From Pseudomonadota bacterium (GTDB lineage Bacteria > Pseudomonadota > Alphaproteobacteria > Rhizobiales > Phreatobacteraceae), in contig JAIUOO010000007.1 in the NCBI GenBank assembly GCA_020161695.1, positions 112,478 to 176,477 on the forward strand: a DNA stretch of 64,000 bases. The letters run 5' to 3'. This document shows, piece after piece, positions 55,475 to 63,962 of this stretch. The position numbers and the translations under genes were made by a program. Position 1 is the stretch's first letter; the number at the start of each line of letters is the position of its first letter. The notes under the pieces were generated by a model that was given only the letters and a program-made list of their open reading frames with translations, was not told where the DNA came from and ran no database searches.

Positions 55475-55829
55475 GGCCCTCGACGAGAGCAACAAGACGC
55501 CGGTCGTCGAACGGCTTCAAGAGGACATGTTCGGCGCCCCATACCTCGGCCAGTGAACCTGCAAGTTCGATGGAGAGTTTGGGTCCCCCACCGGTAATGG
55601 CAATTACGCGCGGCCCGCCGGATTGGTCGCGCAACTGCTTTATCAGCCGCAGGCCGTCGCCATCGGGCATCCACAGATCGGTGACGACGACGTCAAAGGC
55701 TTCGGACTCGATTCGCGACAGCGCCTGTTTTCCGCTCGACGCCAGCGACACGGCATGGCCCGCTGCTTCAAGTGCGGTGCTGATGGAAACCTGAACGGCC
55801 GGCACGTCGTCAACCACGAGAATCTTCAC
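55458..55829 (-). CDS. Stand-alone receiver (CheY-like) response regulator
   Basis: This is a 123-residue single-domain receiver. It has the acidic pair (LVVDD), phosphoacceptor Asp51 in VVTDLWMPDGDG, Thr in AITGG and Lys105 in LLKPF. There is no output domain, so it works by protein interaction or by passing phosphate on. It starts at GTG 55829 with GAGGGGGA at good spacing and overlaps the end of the kinase gene by 20 bases, so it is the cognate partner of the 7TMR-DISM kinase. Confidence 0.88.
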   Translation of the reverse strand: MKILVVDDVPAVQVSISTALEAAGHAVSLASSGKQALSRIESEAFDVVVTDLWMPDGDGLRLIKQLRDQSGGPRVIAITGGGPKLSIELAGSLAEVWGAEHVLLKPFDDRRLVALVEGLTPRV

Positions 55830-58089
55830 GCAAGTCCCCCTCGTGCAATGCCAGTTGTTCCACCGCCGCCAGCGATACGGTCACGCGCGTGCCTTTGCCC
55901 AAGACCGATGTGATCTTGAGCTCGGCGCCCCATTTCGACGCTAACCCCTGCACGATCGAAAGGCCAAGCCCCGTGCCTTCGCCCTGCGGCTTCGTCGTAA
56001 AGAACGGCTCGGAGGCCCTGCGAAGAGTTGCCTCGTCCATGCCGACGCCGTCATCGACCACCGTCAGCTCGAACAAGCCACCCTGAGCGCCCTGGACGAG
56101 GCGATAGCTGAGGCTCACCGCGCCACCACTCGTGGCGTAAAGAGCGTTGGTCACCAGATTGGCGACGACCTGGAATGCTTCCGCGACTGGAACTATCGGG
56201 CCGCGCTCTGTTTCGAGGTGCGTTTCGAAGTGCGCCGATGCGGGCACGAGCGCGCGCAGTTCCTCCGCAATCTCGGCGAGAGCCGCGCCGAGCGGCGCGC
56301 GCCTGCCGTCATTGGGAATGGGCCGCACAGACGACAGGAGCGCCGCCACGATTTCGGCTGCGCGCATGCCGGACGCGTGCACGATCTCCAGCCATCGACG
56401 CCGCCCGTCACTCTCCTCCAGGCTTTCGCCGGCAAGGCGGCTCAGGTTGATCATCGGGTGCAAGAGGTTGTTGATCTCATGGGCAACGCCACCCGCCATC
56501 TGCCCGATCGCCGCCAAGCGACGCTGCCGGTTGGTGCGCTCTGTTTCCATCACCTCGTCGGACACGTCCGATACGATGCCTCGCCATCCACCTTCGGCGA
56601 TCGGCACCGCCGACAGGCGCAGATGCCGGAGACCGCGGTCGGCGTCTTCGCGCAGCACAGGTGCTCGCGACAGGCCTGCTCCGGGTTCGAGACGCGCACC
56701 TCCGTCGTGCTCCAATACCGATTGGATGGCGAGGCCCACCGCGAGCCCGGCCGTCGCGCAGGCCGGCCCGGACGCGAAAACGATCCGACCCGATGGATCG
56801 GTTTCCCAAAAGCTGTCGGAGGCGCTTTCCGCGAAGGCTTTCAAGCGCTCCGCGTTTTCCGAAACGGCAAGAGTGAGGGCGTTTTCGCGCCTGCGGATAT
56901 CACTCGCGGCGGCGATTCCGGCCAGCAGCAGCGACGCGGCAAAAGCCGGATAGAACAGGTTGATCAGAACGGGATTGAAACCGTCGTGGGGGACAAGGTC
57001 AGGTATCAGCCGCGCGATCCCCGTCGCTTGTGCCGGCACCCAGCACAGGATGAAGAGCAACGCGGTCCGCGGCTGCCTGATCAGCGTTGCGAGCACCAGT
57101 CCCAGAATCGCGGCAATGGTTGCCAGCCCGATGAGGGGGCTGAGACGGCGGAGGATGAGAAAGCCAGTCGCCGTCGCGATTGCCGCAGCGACCGTCAGGG
57201 CGGCCAGGACCCAGACGGACGCACCCAGAATGCGCGCCAGCCGCGGAAACTCAGCCTTCGTGTGAAGCACATTCAGCGCATAGAACAGCGACGCCGTGTA
57301 GATGACGAACGTCGCGGTGATGGAGATGATCCGCGACAGATCGGCCGCGCCGGGAAGGAGGTAGGTCTCGAGGAACGCCTGATCGCCGAGAATGTGGAAA
57401 ATGAAACTGAGAGCAAGGATCGCGAGGGCTCCCATCGCGGCATCCCGGCTCCCGATGGCGGCCGAGGCGAGATACACGAACAGCGCCGCCAGAACACCGA
57501 GCACCAGTCCGAAGAACATCATCTCAGCCGCATAGGCGCCGAGATAGCTCGCCTCGTTCTGCACCCAGACCGAAGCCCGCATCGACGACGGCGTATGGAA
57601 GCGGATGAGCACCGTCTCCCCGCGCGCGCTTTCCGGCAGTGTGACAGTCGGATACCGCGTAGCCAGCCGCGCCGCTTCCGGCACGACGCCCAGACGCCAT
57701 CTGCGGACGTCCCATCCGCCGCCATGCGCGCGATAGAGATCGAGCGTGCGAATGCGCGATTCGCGGACCGTCAGAACGACCAGGCCGCCGTCGGTCGCAA
57801 GGTCCCGCGGTATGACGAGGCGCAACCAAATCGCAGCATGCGGGCCGTTGGCTGCCCCGTAATTTGCCGCCCTGCGCCCATCCGCGGGGGCAAAGCGCGC
57901 CGCTCCCTCCGGACCCACAACGTCCGCAATGGTCCATCGCCCTGATCGATCGACGACGGAGTCGGCGTGAGCGCCGACGAAGATTCCGGACTTTGCCCGC
58001 GCTGTGCCGAAACCGACCAATACCGCCACGATCGCCATAGCAGCGACAACGGCAGCCATAAGTCCGTGCGCGCAGCGTCGGAGCGTCAT
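55810..58089 (-). CDS. 7TMR-DISM sensor histidine kinase
   Basis: This is a 759-residue membrane kinase. A signal or first helix (about 8-30) is followed by an extracytoplasmic beta domain of the 7TMR-DISM extracellular type (about 45-180; AAIWLRLVIPRDL, TLDLYRAHGGGW, LIRFHTPSSM). Seven helices (about 187-395), a PAS-like domain (about 415-500; DSFWETDPSGRIVFASG), phosphoacceptor His537 in MAGGVAHEINNLLHPMINL and an ATPase domain (NLVTNALYAT, DDGVGMDE, EGTGLGLSIVQG) complete it. ATG 58089 is used. Extracellular DISM domains often bind carbohydrates or surface ligands. The gene lies downstream of copy 4 and an exported protein, so it may sense those products. Confidence 0.88.
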   Translation of the reverse strand: MTLRRCAHGLMAAVVAAMAIVAVLVGFGTARAKSGIFVGAHADSVVDRSGRWTIADVVGPEGAARFAPADGRRAANYGAANGPHAAIWLRLVIPRDLATDGGLVVLTVRESRIRTLDLYRAHGGGWDVRRWRLGVVPEAARLATRYPTVTLPESARGETVLIRFHTPSSMRASVWVQNEASYLGAYAAEMMFFGLVLGVLAALFVYLASAAIGSRDAAMGALAILALSFIFHILGDQAFLETYLLPGAADLSRIISITATFVIYTASLFYALNVLHTKAEFPRLARILGASVWVLAALTVAAAIATATGFLILRRLSPLIGLATIAAILGLVLATLIRQPRTALLFILCWVPAQATGIARLIPDLVPHDGFNPVLINLFYPAFAASLLLAGIAAASDIRRRENALTLAVSENAERLKAFAESASDSFWETDPSGRIVFASGPACATAGLAVGLAIQSVLEHDGGARLEPGAGLSRAPVLREDADRGLRHLRLSAVPIAEGGWRGIVSDVSDEVMETERTNRQRRLAAIGQMAGGVAHEINNLLHPMINLSRLAGESLEESDGRRRWLEIVHASGMRAAEIVAALLSSVRPIPNDGRRAPLGAALAEIAEELRALVPASAHFETHLETERGPIVPVAEAFQVVANLVTNALYATSGGAVSLSYRLVQGAQGGLFELTVVDDGVGMDEATLRRASEPFFTTKPQGEGTGLGLSIVQGLASKWGAELKITSVLGKGTRVTVSLAAVEQLALHEGDLREDSRG

Positions 58090-58222
58090 GCCATAGCCAT
58101 AGCGTCGTCTATGGCGCGAATCCACCGCCGATTGCTCCGTGAGCTACCCGCTACGAGGATCGACGTGGTGCGGTCGAACGATCCGCTCGGCACGGCCCTT
58201 AGCCGTACAGATGCCGGATGGA

Positions 58223-59359
58223 TCAGGGCCGCGGCCTGCTCGCGCAGAAGCGTTCATGGACATCCAGCAGCGACTCGATGATCGGGTGCTCGCTCGCCGA
58301 CGGCGGCATCTCGCCATCCTGAACCTCAAGCGCGTCGACGATGGGCGGGTTGCGTGCAACGAGCGTAGAGACGCGCTCGCCGTAACGCCCGGCCCGAAGC
58401 CGGAAATGAAGCCCGTCGCGCGTCACGAGACTGCTCAGGCGATCGAGATCGATCCGCTCCTCCGAGATGAGGCGTCGGGGTGGACCGTCCTCGAAGACAC
58501 GAACGGAAATAGCGGAACAGGACGGCGCCTCGACAACGTATTCTCCGGGTTTGCCGGTGAGCGGCAGTTCGTTCGTGCGATGTATCGCGCGGCCGGGTGA
58601 AGGCTGAGCGGTGCTGGCCGCGCTATATTGGTTGGTCTCGCCTCCATACATCTGCTGCACGATCATCGCCTCAGCAAGCGACCGCGCCTCGGGATAGAGC
58701 GGAAGGCCGAACCCGGCAGCCACTTTGTTGAAGCGCTCCCGGACCCGTGCGGCATGCGTCAACGAGGTCCCGACCGACACCATCTGGAGTCTGTCCGCGT
58801 CCTGGAGGAACATCAGCCAGTAATAGAGGCCGCCCGACGGCATGGCGGGGCAGTCGATCCCCCAGATGCCGAGCGTCAGCTGACCCTCGGTCTTCTCTGC
58901 AAGAGGTCGCCATGTCCCGCAATGCGCGCGGAAATCCCGGGCGAACATATCCGCAGCCGACGGAATCCCCGGAGCCGGGGTAAGCTCCGTCGCGGAGATG
59001 ATGACGAACGGAAGGCTCGGCTGATTGAACCGGACAGCAAATGTCGCGGGGCGCCGCTGGACAGGCTCGATGCTGACCATGCCATCCAGCGCCTCCGCAA
59101 GCATGACGCGCAACCAGCCGGCAAGGTTGGTTCCGCTCGGCAATGGGGCCAGTTTGGTTGGTGTTTGAGCAATGGCGCCGCAGGTAAGGATCAGCGAAAA
59201 GGCCACGCCGAACAGGCCGTGCTTTGAGAAGGCGCCTGCCGACCGCAGCGGCCACCACTCCCCGACACCGGCTTTGGCGATGCCGGTCACGATGCCGCGG
59301 GCCGGACCTCTAACGAGCCACGACGAGATCTGCCCCGCAATGCTCCGCTCAATCATCAT
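58223..59359 (-). CDS. Exported protein of unknown function in the copy 4 operon
   Basis: This is a protein of up to 378 residues. The start ATGA overlaps the copy 4 stop (59356-59359). About 48 polar residues precede the hydrophobic segment HGLFGVAFSLILTCGAIAQ, so either the n-region is very long or a later GTG near GVGEWW is the true start. The mature part is mixed alpha/beta with four cysteines (AHCGTW, IDCPAM, APSCSAI, ERFCAS) and no recognised family. GLYYWLMFLQDADRLQMVSVG and a C-terminal RYGERVSTLVARNPPIV segment are the most structured parts. The operon order copy 4, this gene, 7TMR-DISM kinase, receiver suggests a surface sensing module. Function unknown. Confidence 0.65.
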   Translation of the reverse strand: MMIERSIAGQISSWLVRGPARGIVTGIAKAGVGEWWPLRSAGAFSKHGLFGVAFSLILTCGAIAQTPTKLAPLPSGTNLAGWLRVMLAEALDGMVSIEPVQRRPATFAVRFNQPSLPFVIISATELTPAPGIPSAADMFARDFRAHCGTWRPLAEKTEGQLTLGIWGIDCPAMPSGGLYYWLMFLQDADRLQMVSVGTSLTHAARVRERFNKVAAGFGLPLYPEARSLAEAMIVQQMYGGETNQYSAASTAQPSPGRAIHRTNELPLTGKPGEYVVEAPSCSAISVRVFEDGPPRRLISEERIDLDRLSSLVTRDGLHFRLRAGRYGERVSTLVARNPPIVDALEVQDGEMPPSASEHPIIESLLDVHERFCASRPRP

Positions 59360-59730
59360 CGGCGCATCGTGCCGCCGGCATTGCCGACAAGGCCGCCACC
59401 ATGATCGGACACGATGCCCGAGCGATTCCGAAGGCCGGCGCTGTCATTGCCGATCAATCCGGGATTGCGGGTGCCGGGGCCCAGCAAGCCGCTCGTGGGT
59501 TGAGTGACGATGCGCGGCGCCGCAACGATACGCTGCTGCTGCGACGCGATTGCTCGAGGCGCCACGTAGCCGGGAGTTCCCGGCATGCGCCGGGGATTGT
59601 TGTCCCATGGCGCACAACCGGACACGAAGACGTTCACGTAGCCTCCGCACCCAGCCGCGCTCACCGGCTCAGCAGAGATTGGGACAGCGATGACGACGGT
59701 CACACCCGCCGCGACAACCAACGCCTTCAT
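59356..59730 (-). CDS. Exported two-Cys core/octapeptide-repeat protein, copy 4
   Basis: This is the 124-residue fourth family member, heading the second operon. The signal peptide is unrelated in sequence to the others (cleavage after VSA). The core GCGGYVNVFVSGCAPWDNN, then PRRMPGTPGYVAP, is unchanged with cysteines at 28 and 39. The linker is Gln/Ala-rich (AIASQQQRIVAAPRIVTQP). The repeats are the most degenerate: LIGNDSAG, LRNRSGI, VSDHGGG and LVGNAGGT, ending MRR like copy 2. GGAGAACGAAG precedes ATG 59730. The stop overlaps the next gene start. A palindrome shared with the copy 3 promoter covers the predicted transcription start. Function unknown. Confidence 0.8.
   Translation of the reverse strand: MKALVVAAGVTVVIAVPISAEPVSAAGCGGYVNVFVSGCAPWDNNPRRMPGTPGYVAPRAIASQQQRIVAAPRIVTQPTSGLLGPGTRNPGLIGNDSAGLRNRSGIVSDHGGGLVGNAGGTMRR
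59368..59457 (-). repeat. Degenerate octapeptide-coding repeat in copy 4
   Basis: Units encode LIGNDSAG, LRNRSGI, VSDHGGG and LVGNAGGT. Spacing slips to seven residues twice, making this the most diverged array of the four. Confidence 0.6.
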
Positions 59731-59745
59731 CTTCGTTCTCCATGC

Positions 59746-59792
59746 GTAGCTCAGTGAGCTACAATTTACTTGACCTTACGGAAGAGCGTCAA
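59746..59792 (-). promoter_or_regulatory. Predicted promoter and shared palindromic operator of the copy 4 operon
   Basis: On the minus strand TTGACG (59787-59792) and TAAATT (59763-59768) are spaced by 18 bp. Directly downstream lies TAGCTCASTGAGCTA (59747-59761, extended by a G/C pair to 17 bp), covering the expected transcription start, 17 bases before ATG 59730. The palindrome recurs in the copy 3 promoter with only the central base changed. This placement is typical of MarR-type repression. Confidence 0.75.
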
Positions 59793-60299
59793 GTACCGAC
59801 CTAAGGGCGGGTGGCCGGTGCCGTCGCGGCGACGAGCAGCTTCTAGCGATGGCCATCAGCGGGCTGCGATGGTGGTGATCGGTACACTCGACAGGCGGCT
59901 GGGCCTCGACCGACCCATGCCGTCTACCGCGTCAACACACAGCCCCTAGTCGCTCGCTCGATGACTGCTTCCGTGAAGGCTACCGCATGCGCGACCGCAA
60001 CTGCCTCAAAGTGCGGTCCGGAGCATTCCGAGCACGGCCGTGAGGCCCAACGGTGCCCAAGTCGAGCGCGACGTTCGGCTTCGCGCCCGCATTCCGGACA
60101 TTGGCTCTTTGTCGGGAAGCGGGCATTCCGCAAGGCGGACCGTAGCCGATCAAGAACTGGCCGTTGGCAGTCACTGCGAACGCGAGATTGTCGATGTCGC
60201 CGAGGTAGCGCTGACTGCGTCGATATGATCACATGACACCGTTCGCAGAACTGCCCGCGACCAGCGGCGCACGCAATTTCTCATTCTGGAGAGTTTCCC
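59793..60299. other. Intergenic region without recognisable gene
   Basis: These 507 bases separate the copy 4 promoter from the TAXI receptor gene. Open frames on both strands have no ribosome sites or family signatures, although one minus-strand frame encodes CxxC pairs (CPECGRE, CSEC) that look coincidental. The promoter of the TRAP genes must lie here but was not resolved. Confidence 0.45.
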
Positions 60300-61271
60300 A
60301 TGATCATCGACCGGCGACAGCTTGCGTTGCTGACAGGAGCTTCAGGTCTTGCGGCATTGCTCACGCCTGGCAGTGCTGTTGCCCAGGCGAAGCAATTTTT
60401 TCGGATCGGCACTGGCGGTACCGCCGGAACATATTATCCGGTTGGCGGACTCATCGCGAATGCCATTTCCACCACGATGATCGATGCGTCTGCGGTTGCC
60501 ACGAACGGTTCCGTCGCCAATGTGAACGGCATCGTCGGCGGCGCCATGGAATCGGGTTTTAGCCAATCAGATGTTGCTTCCTGGGCGCATTCTGGCACCG
60601 GCGTCTATCAAGGCCGTCCAAAAGTAGAAGTGCTGCGTGCCATAGCAAACCTCTATCCCGAATCGCTGCACGTCGTGGTCAAGAAGGGCCTGAACATCCG
60701 CTCGGTATCCGACCTCAAGGGCAAGCGGATTTCGATCGACGAACCGGGCTCGGGTTCCATCATCAATGCTAAGGCGATCCTCGCCGGGTATGGCATTCGC
60801 GATGGCGACTATCGCGCCGAAAATTTGAAGCCCGGCCCCTCTGCCGAGAAGCTGAAGGATGGCGGCCTAGACGCGTTCTTCATGACGACTGGCTGGCCGA
60901 CCGCCGCCCTCACCGAGCTTGCTACGACGACCGGCATCGAGTTGCTGCCGATCGACGGCGAACCTGCCAAGAAGATCATGGCCGAGTTCAAGTTCTTCGC
61001 CGAGGACGAGATCCCAGACGGCGCCTACAAGGACGTCAAGGGCGTCAAGACCCTGGCTGTCGGCGCGCAATGGGTGACTTCGACCAGGATGAGTGCGGAC
61101 CTTGTCTATGAGGTCACTAAGGCGCTGTGGAGCGACAAAACCCGCGCTCTCCTCGATGCCGGCCATGCCAAGGGCAAGGCCATCCGCAAAGAAACTGCAC
61201 TACAGGGCGTTGGCATTCCGCTTCATGAGGGCGCGGAGCGCTACTACAAAGAGGCTGGCCTCCTGCGCTGA
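60300..61271 (+). CDS. TAXI-family TRAP transporter solute receptor
   Basis: This is a 323-residue periplasmic receptor. A signal peptide (cleavage near SAVAQA) is followed by the TAXI pattern FFRIGTGGTAGTYYPVGGLIANAIS, with VVVKKGLNIRSVSDLKGKRISIDEPGSGS and the DAFFMTTGWPTAALTELA segment. GGAGAG eight bases before ATG 60300 supports the start. It delivers a solute, often glutamate/glutarate-like or another small organic acid, to the fused permease encoded 98 bases downstream. Confidence 0.92.
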   Translation: MIIDRRQLALLTGASGLAALLTPGSAVAQAKQFFRIGTGGTAGTYYPVGGLIANAISTTMIDASAVATNGSVANVNGIVGGAMESGFSQSDVASWAHSGTGVYQGRPKVEVLRAIANLYPESLHVVVKKGLNIRSVSDLKGKRISIDEPGSGSIINAKAILAGYGIRDGDYRAENLKPGPSAEKLKDGGLDAFFMTTGWPTAALTELATTTGIELLPIDGEPAKKIMAEFKFFAEDEIPDGAYKDVKGVKTLAVGAQWVTSTRMSADLVYEVTKALWSDKTRALLDAGHAKGKAIRKETALQGVGIPLHEGAERYYKEAGLLR

Positions 61272-61302
61272 AGCTAGGCGCATTGCTATACTGACCTCCA
61301 AG

Positions 61303-61325
61303 GGCCGCGCGACCAAGGCGCGGCC
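61303..61325 (+). terminator. Intra-operon hairpin between TRAP receptor and permease genes
   Basis: GGCCGCGC (61303-61310) pairs perfectly with GCGCGGCC (61318-61325) around a seven-base loop, followed by TT only. Placed between receptor and permease genes it probably acts as a partial terminator or mRNA 3' end, giving more receptor than permease. Confidence 0.6.
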
Positions 61326-61369
61326 TTCTCATTCGGGGCGGCTATCCTGCCCGATCATCCGAGGCGGCG

Positions 61370-63544
61370 ATGAAGACCGAAGCGCTGGACCCGAACGCCA
61401 TCCAGAAACTGGAGGAAGAGTTTGACTCGGAAGTGCGGTTCCGGCCGCTCATTCCATCCACGGCCTGGCTCGTCGCCGGCCTGCTCTTCGCACTTTCGAT
61501 CTTTCACTACTATACCGCCGGCTTTGGCCTGCTGCGCGAGGCGACCCACCGCGGCATCCATATGGCCTTCGTGCTCGGCCTTATCTTCCTCGTCTTCCCG
61601 CTTCTGAAGCGCGACAGCCATTCCGAGACGGAGGCCGGCTTGATGGCTCCCGGCGGCATCGCTCTCTATGACTGGCTGCTGGCAGCAGCCGCCGTCGTCG
61701 CCAGCCTCTACATGCCCTGGATTTACGACGACCTCGCATTTCGGGTCGGCAATCCCGACCCGCTGGATGTCGTCATGGCGACGATCGCCATTGTCGTGCT
61801 GCTGGAAGCCACGCGCCGCAGTGTCGGCTGGCCGCTGCCGGTTATCGCCATCGGGTTGATGGTCTACGCCATGTATGGCCAGTCGCTGCCGGGCATCCTT
61901 GCCCACCCCGGCAACAGCTGGAAAGCCGTGGTGAACCACCTCTACATGACCAGCAACGGCATCTACGGCATCGCGCTCGGCGTGGTCGCGACCTATGTCT
62001 TTCACTACGTCCTGTTCGGCGTTCTGGCGACGCGGATCGGCCTCGGACGCCTGTTCATCGATCTCGCCACAGCCCTTGCCGGACGCTATTCCGGCGGACC
62101 CGCCAAGGTATCCATCTTCGGCTCGGCCATGTTCGGCATGATCTCGGGCTCGTCGATCGCCAACACAGTAACGGTCGGCTCGCTGACGATTCCCGCCATG
62201 GTTCGTCTCGGCTATCCGCGCCACACGGCGGCGGCGATCGAATCGACGGCCTCCACGGGTGGCCAGATCACCCCGCCGATCATGGGTGCTGCCGCGTTCC
62301 TGATGATCGAGTTCCTCAATCTGCCCTATCAGTCGATTGTGCTGGCGGCCATCGTTCCCGCCTTCATGCATTTCTTCGGCGTGTTCTGGCAGGTGCATTT
62401 CGAGGCGAAGAAGAACGGACTGCAGGGCATTCCGGTTGCCGACTTGCCAAAAGCCCGAGAGGTACTCGCCCGCGACTGGCCGGCGGCGATCCCGCTGGTC
62501 GTGCTGTTGATGGTCCTGTTTTCGGGCTTCACCCCGTACCTCGCGGCGTTCTGGGGCATAACGGCCTGTATCCTCGTCGGCTTTACCCGTCGCAACCCGG
62601 TCGTTGCGGTAACCTTCCTCGCCGTGATGATCGCAGCCATTGCCGCTGGCCTTCTCTATGAGGGCTGGGCGACAGTGGCCATTGTCATCGGTGTCGCCGC
62701 TGTCTGCGCCGCCTTCTCGATTCGCGATGCGGAAGGCAAGCTGCTCACGGCGGAAATGGTGGACGCCTTCGTCGTCGGCGCCAAATACGCCATCGCGGTC
62801 GGTGCTGCCGCGGCAACGGTGGGCATCATCGTCGGCGTCGTGACGCTCACTGGCGTTGGGTTCAAGATCTCCAACATCGTCACGAGCTTTGCGGCGCAAC
62901 TCGCGGGCTATACAGGCGCGATCCTGCCCGTCTGGGCGTTCGACGCTAAGGCGCTGACCCTGTTCTTCACTCTGGTGATGACGGCAATCGTCTGTATCCT
63001 CCTGGGCTGCGGCGTGCCAACCACGGCCAACTACATCATCATGGTGACGGTGGCAGCGCCCTCGCTGGCTTTGCTCGGCGTCGAGCCCATCGTCGCGCAT
63101 TTCTTCGTGTTCTATTACGGTGTGCTGGCCGACATTACGCCACCGGTGGCGCTCGCGGCTTATGCAGCGGCAAGCATGGCGGGTGCGGACCCGTTCAAGA
63201 CCGGCAACACGGCTTTCCGCCTCGGCCTTGCGAAGGCGCTGGTGCCATTCGTCTTTGCCTATGGCCCGGCCATGCTGATCGTAACGAAGGGGTTCACCTG
63301 GACCGACTTCATCATCATCACGGCGACATGCGCGCTCGGCGTCTTTGTACTCGCGGCAGCCTTGACCGGATATGCACTGGTTCGGATGCCGCGCTGGCAG
63401 CGGCTATCGCTGGCAGCCTCGGGCCTCCTGCTGATGGCCCCGAACCTGACAGCCAGCCTTGTTGGCATTGCAATAGCCATACCGGCAGCCGTAGCGCAGT
63501 GGACGGCTACGCGAAAAGGTACGCAGCCGGCAACGTCGCCGTAA
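61370..63544 (+). CDS. TRAP transporter permease, fused DctQM type
   Basis: This is a 724-residue inner-membrane protein. An N-terminal part corresponding to the small DctQ subunit (first four or so helices, to about 190) is fused to the large DctM-like channel with about twelve helices. The DctM part includes GSAMFGMISGSSIANTVTVGSLTIPAMVRLGY, STASTGGQITPPIMGAAAFLM and GCGVPTTANYIIMVTVAAPSL, the diagnostic repeats of the TAXI-type permease. GAGG precedes ATG 61370. It uses the ion gradient to import the solute bound by the TAXI receptor. Confidence 0.93.
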   Translation: MKTEALDPNAIQKLEEEFDSEVRFRPLIPSTAWLVAGLLFALSIFHYYTAGFGLLREATHRGIHMAFVLGLIFLVFPLLKRDSHSETEAGLMAPGGIALYDWLLAAAAVVASLYMPWIYDDLAFRVGNPDPLDVVMATIAIVVLLEATRRSVGWPLPVIAIGLMVYAMYGQSLPGILAHPGNSWKAVVNHLYMTSNGIYGIALGVVATYVFHYVLFGVLATRIGLGRLFIDLATALAGRYSGGPAKVSIFGSAMFGMISGSSIANTVTVGSLTIPAMVRLGYPRHTAAAIESTASTGGQITPPIMGAAAFLMIEFLNLPYQSIVLAAIVPAFMHFFGVFWQVHFEAKKNGLQGIPVADLPKAREVLARDWPAAIPLVVLLMVLFSGFTPYLAAFWGITACILVGFTRRNPVVAVTFLAVMIAAIAAGLLYEGWATVAIVIGVAAVCAAFSIRDAEGKLLTAEMVDAFVVGAKYAIAVGAAAATVGIIVGVVTLTGVGFKISNIVTSFAAQLAGYTGAILPVWAFDAKALTLFFTLVMTAIVCILLGCGVPTTANYIIMVTVAAPSLALLGVEPIVAHFFVFYYGVLADITPPVALAAYAAASMAGADPFKTGNTAFRLGLAKALVPFVFAYGPAMLIVTKGFTWTDFIIITATCALGVFVLAAALTGYALVRMPRWQRLSLAASGLLLMAPNLTASLVGIAIAIPAAVAQWTATRKGTQPATSP

Positions 63545-63568
63545 CGCACGTCAGGAAAGTCCTGACTT

Positions 63569-63827
63569 GTGCCGTCGCCTTGCGCCGCCAAGGCTGTCCT
63601 TGCCGTCGCGCCGCCCTATCCGCGCGCGCTGCAAATGAAACTCGCCGCCTGTGAGCAGCTCGGCCGAACCGCTGAGGTCACTGAAACGCTGGCGGTTCTT
63701 CTGGCCGTGCAGCCCACGCGCTCGATGCCTTGGCTGACGGCGTTTCCGGGGTTTTTGCAAGCGACTCACCCCGGACTTCGTGGCACGGTTTCATGACGCC
63801 GCGCGCCGCGCGGGGTTGACGGACTAG
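63569..63827 (+). pseudogene. Frameshifted C-terminal remnant of a TPR-type protein
   Basis: One frame reads VAPPYPRALQMKLAACEQLG then RTAEVTETLAVLLAVQP, and a shifted frame continues LTPDFVARFHDAARRAGLTD before TAG 63825-63827. Together they resemble the end of TPR-containing adenylate-cyclase or winged-helix proteins common in the Hyphomicrobiales (a PxxLRLKIAACxxLGR helix pair, then ...RFxDGLRRAGLPx at the C-terminus). No N-terminal part is present. I infer a decayed gene fragment left by deletion and a frameshift. Confidence 0.55.
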
Positions 63828-63962
63828 CGATCAGGCGGTCATCGCGATCGATATCGAACGACGCTTCACCGCCGCTGGAAGTGCCGGGTCACCACCCAAT
63901 TCGTATGCATCCGGCGAAGGCCGCCTTGCGCTGAGTGACGCAAATCGTTGAGCACTGTGAGT

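Noticed and set aside
59924..60232. A 102-codon minus-strand frame with CPEC and CSEC pairs suggesting a zinc ribbon
   Set aside because: No ribosome site, no start context, and the rest is Arg/Ala-rich shadow-like sequence; no homology could be recognised.
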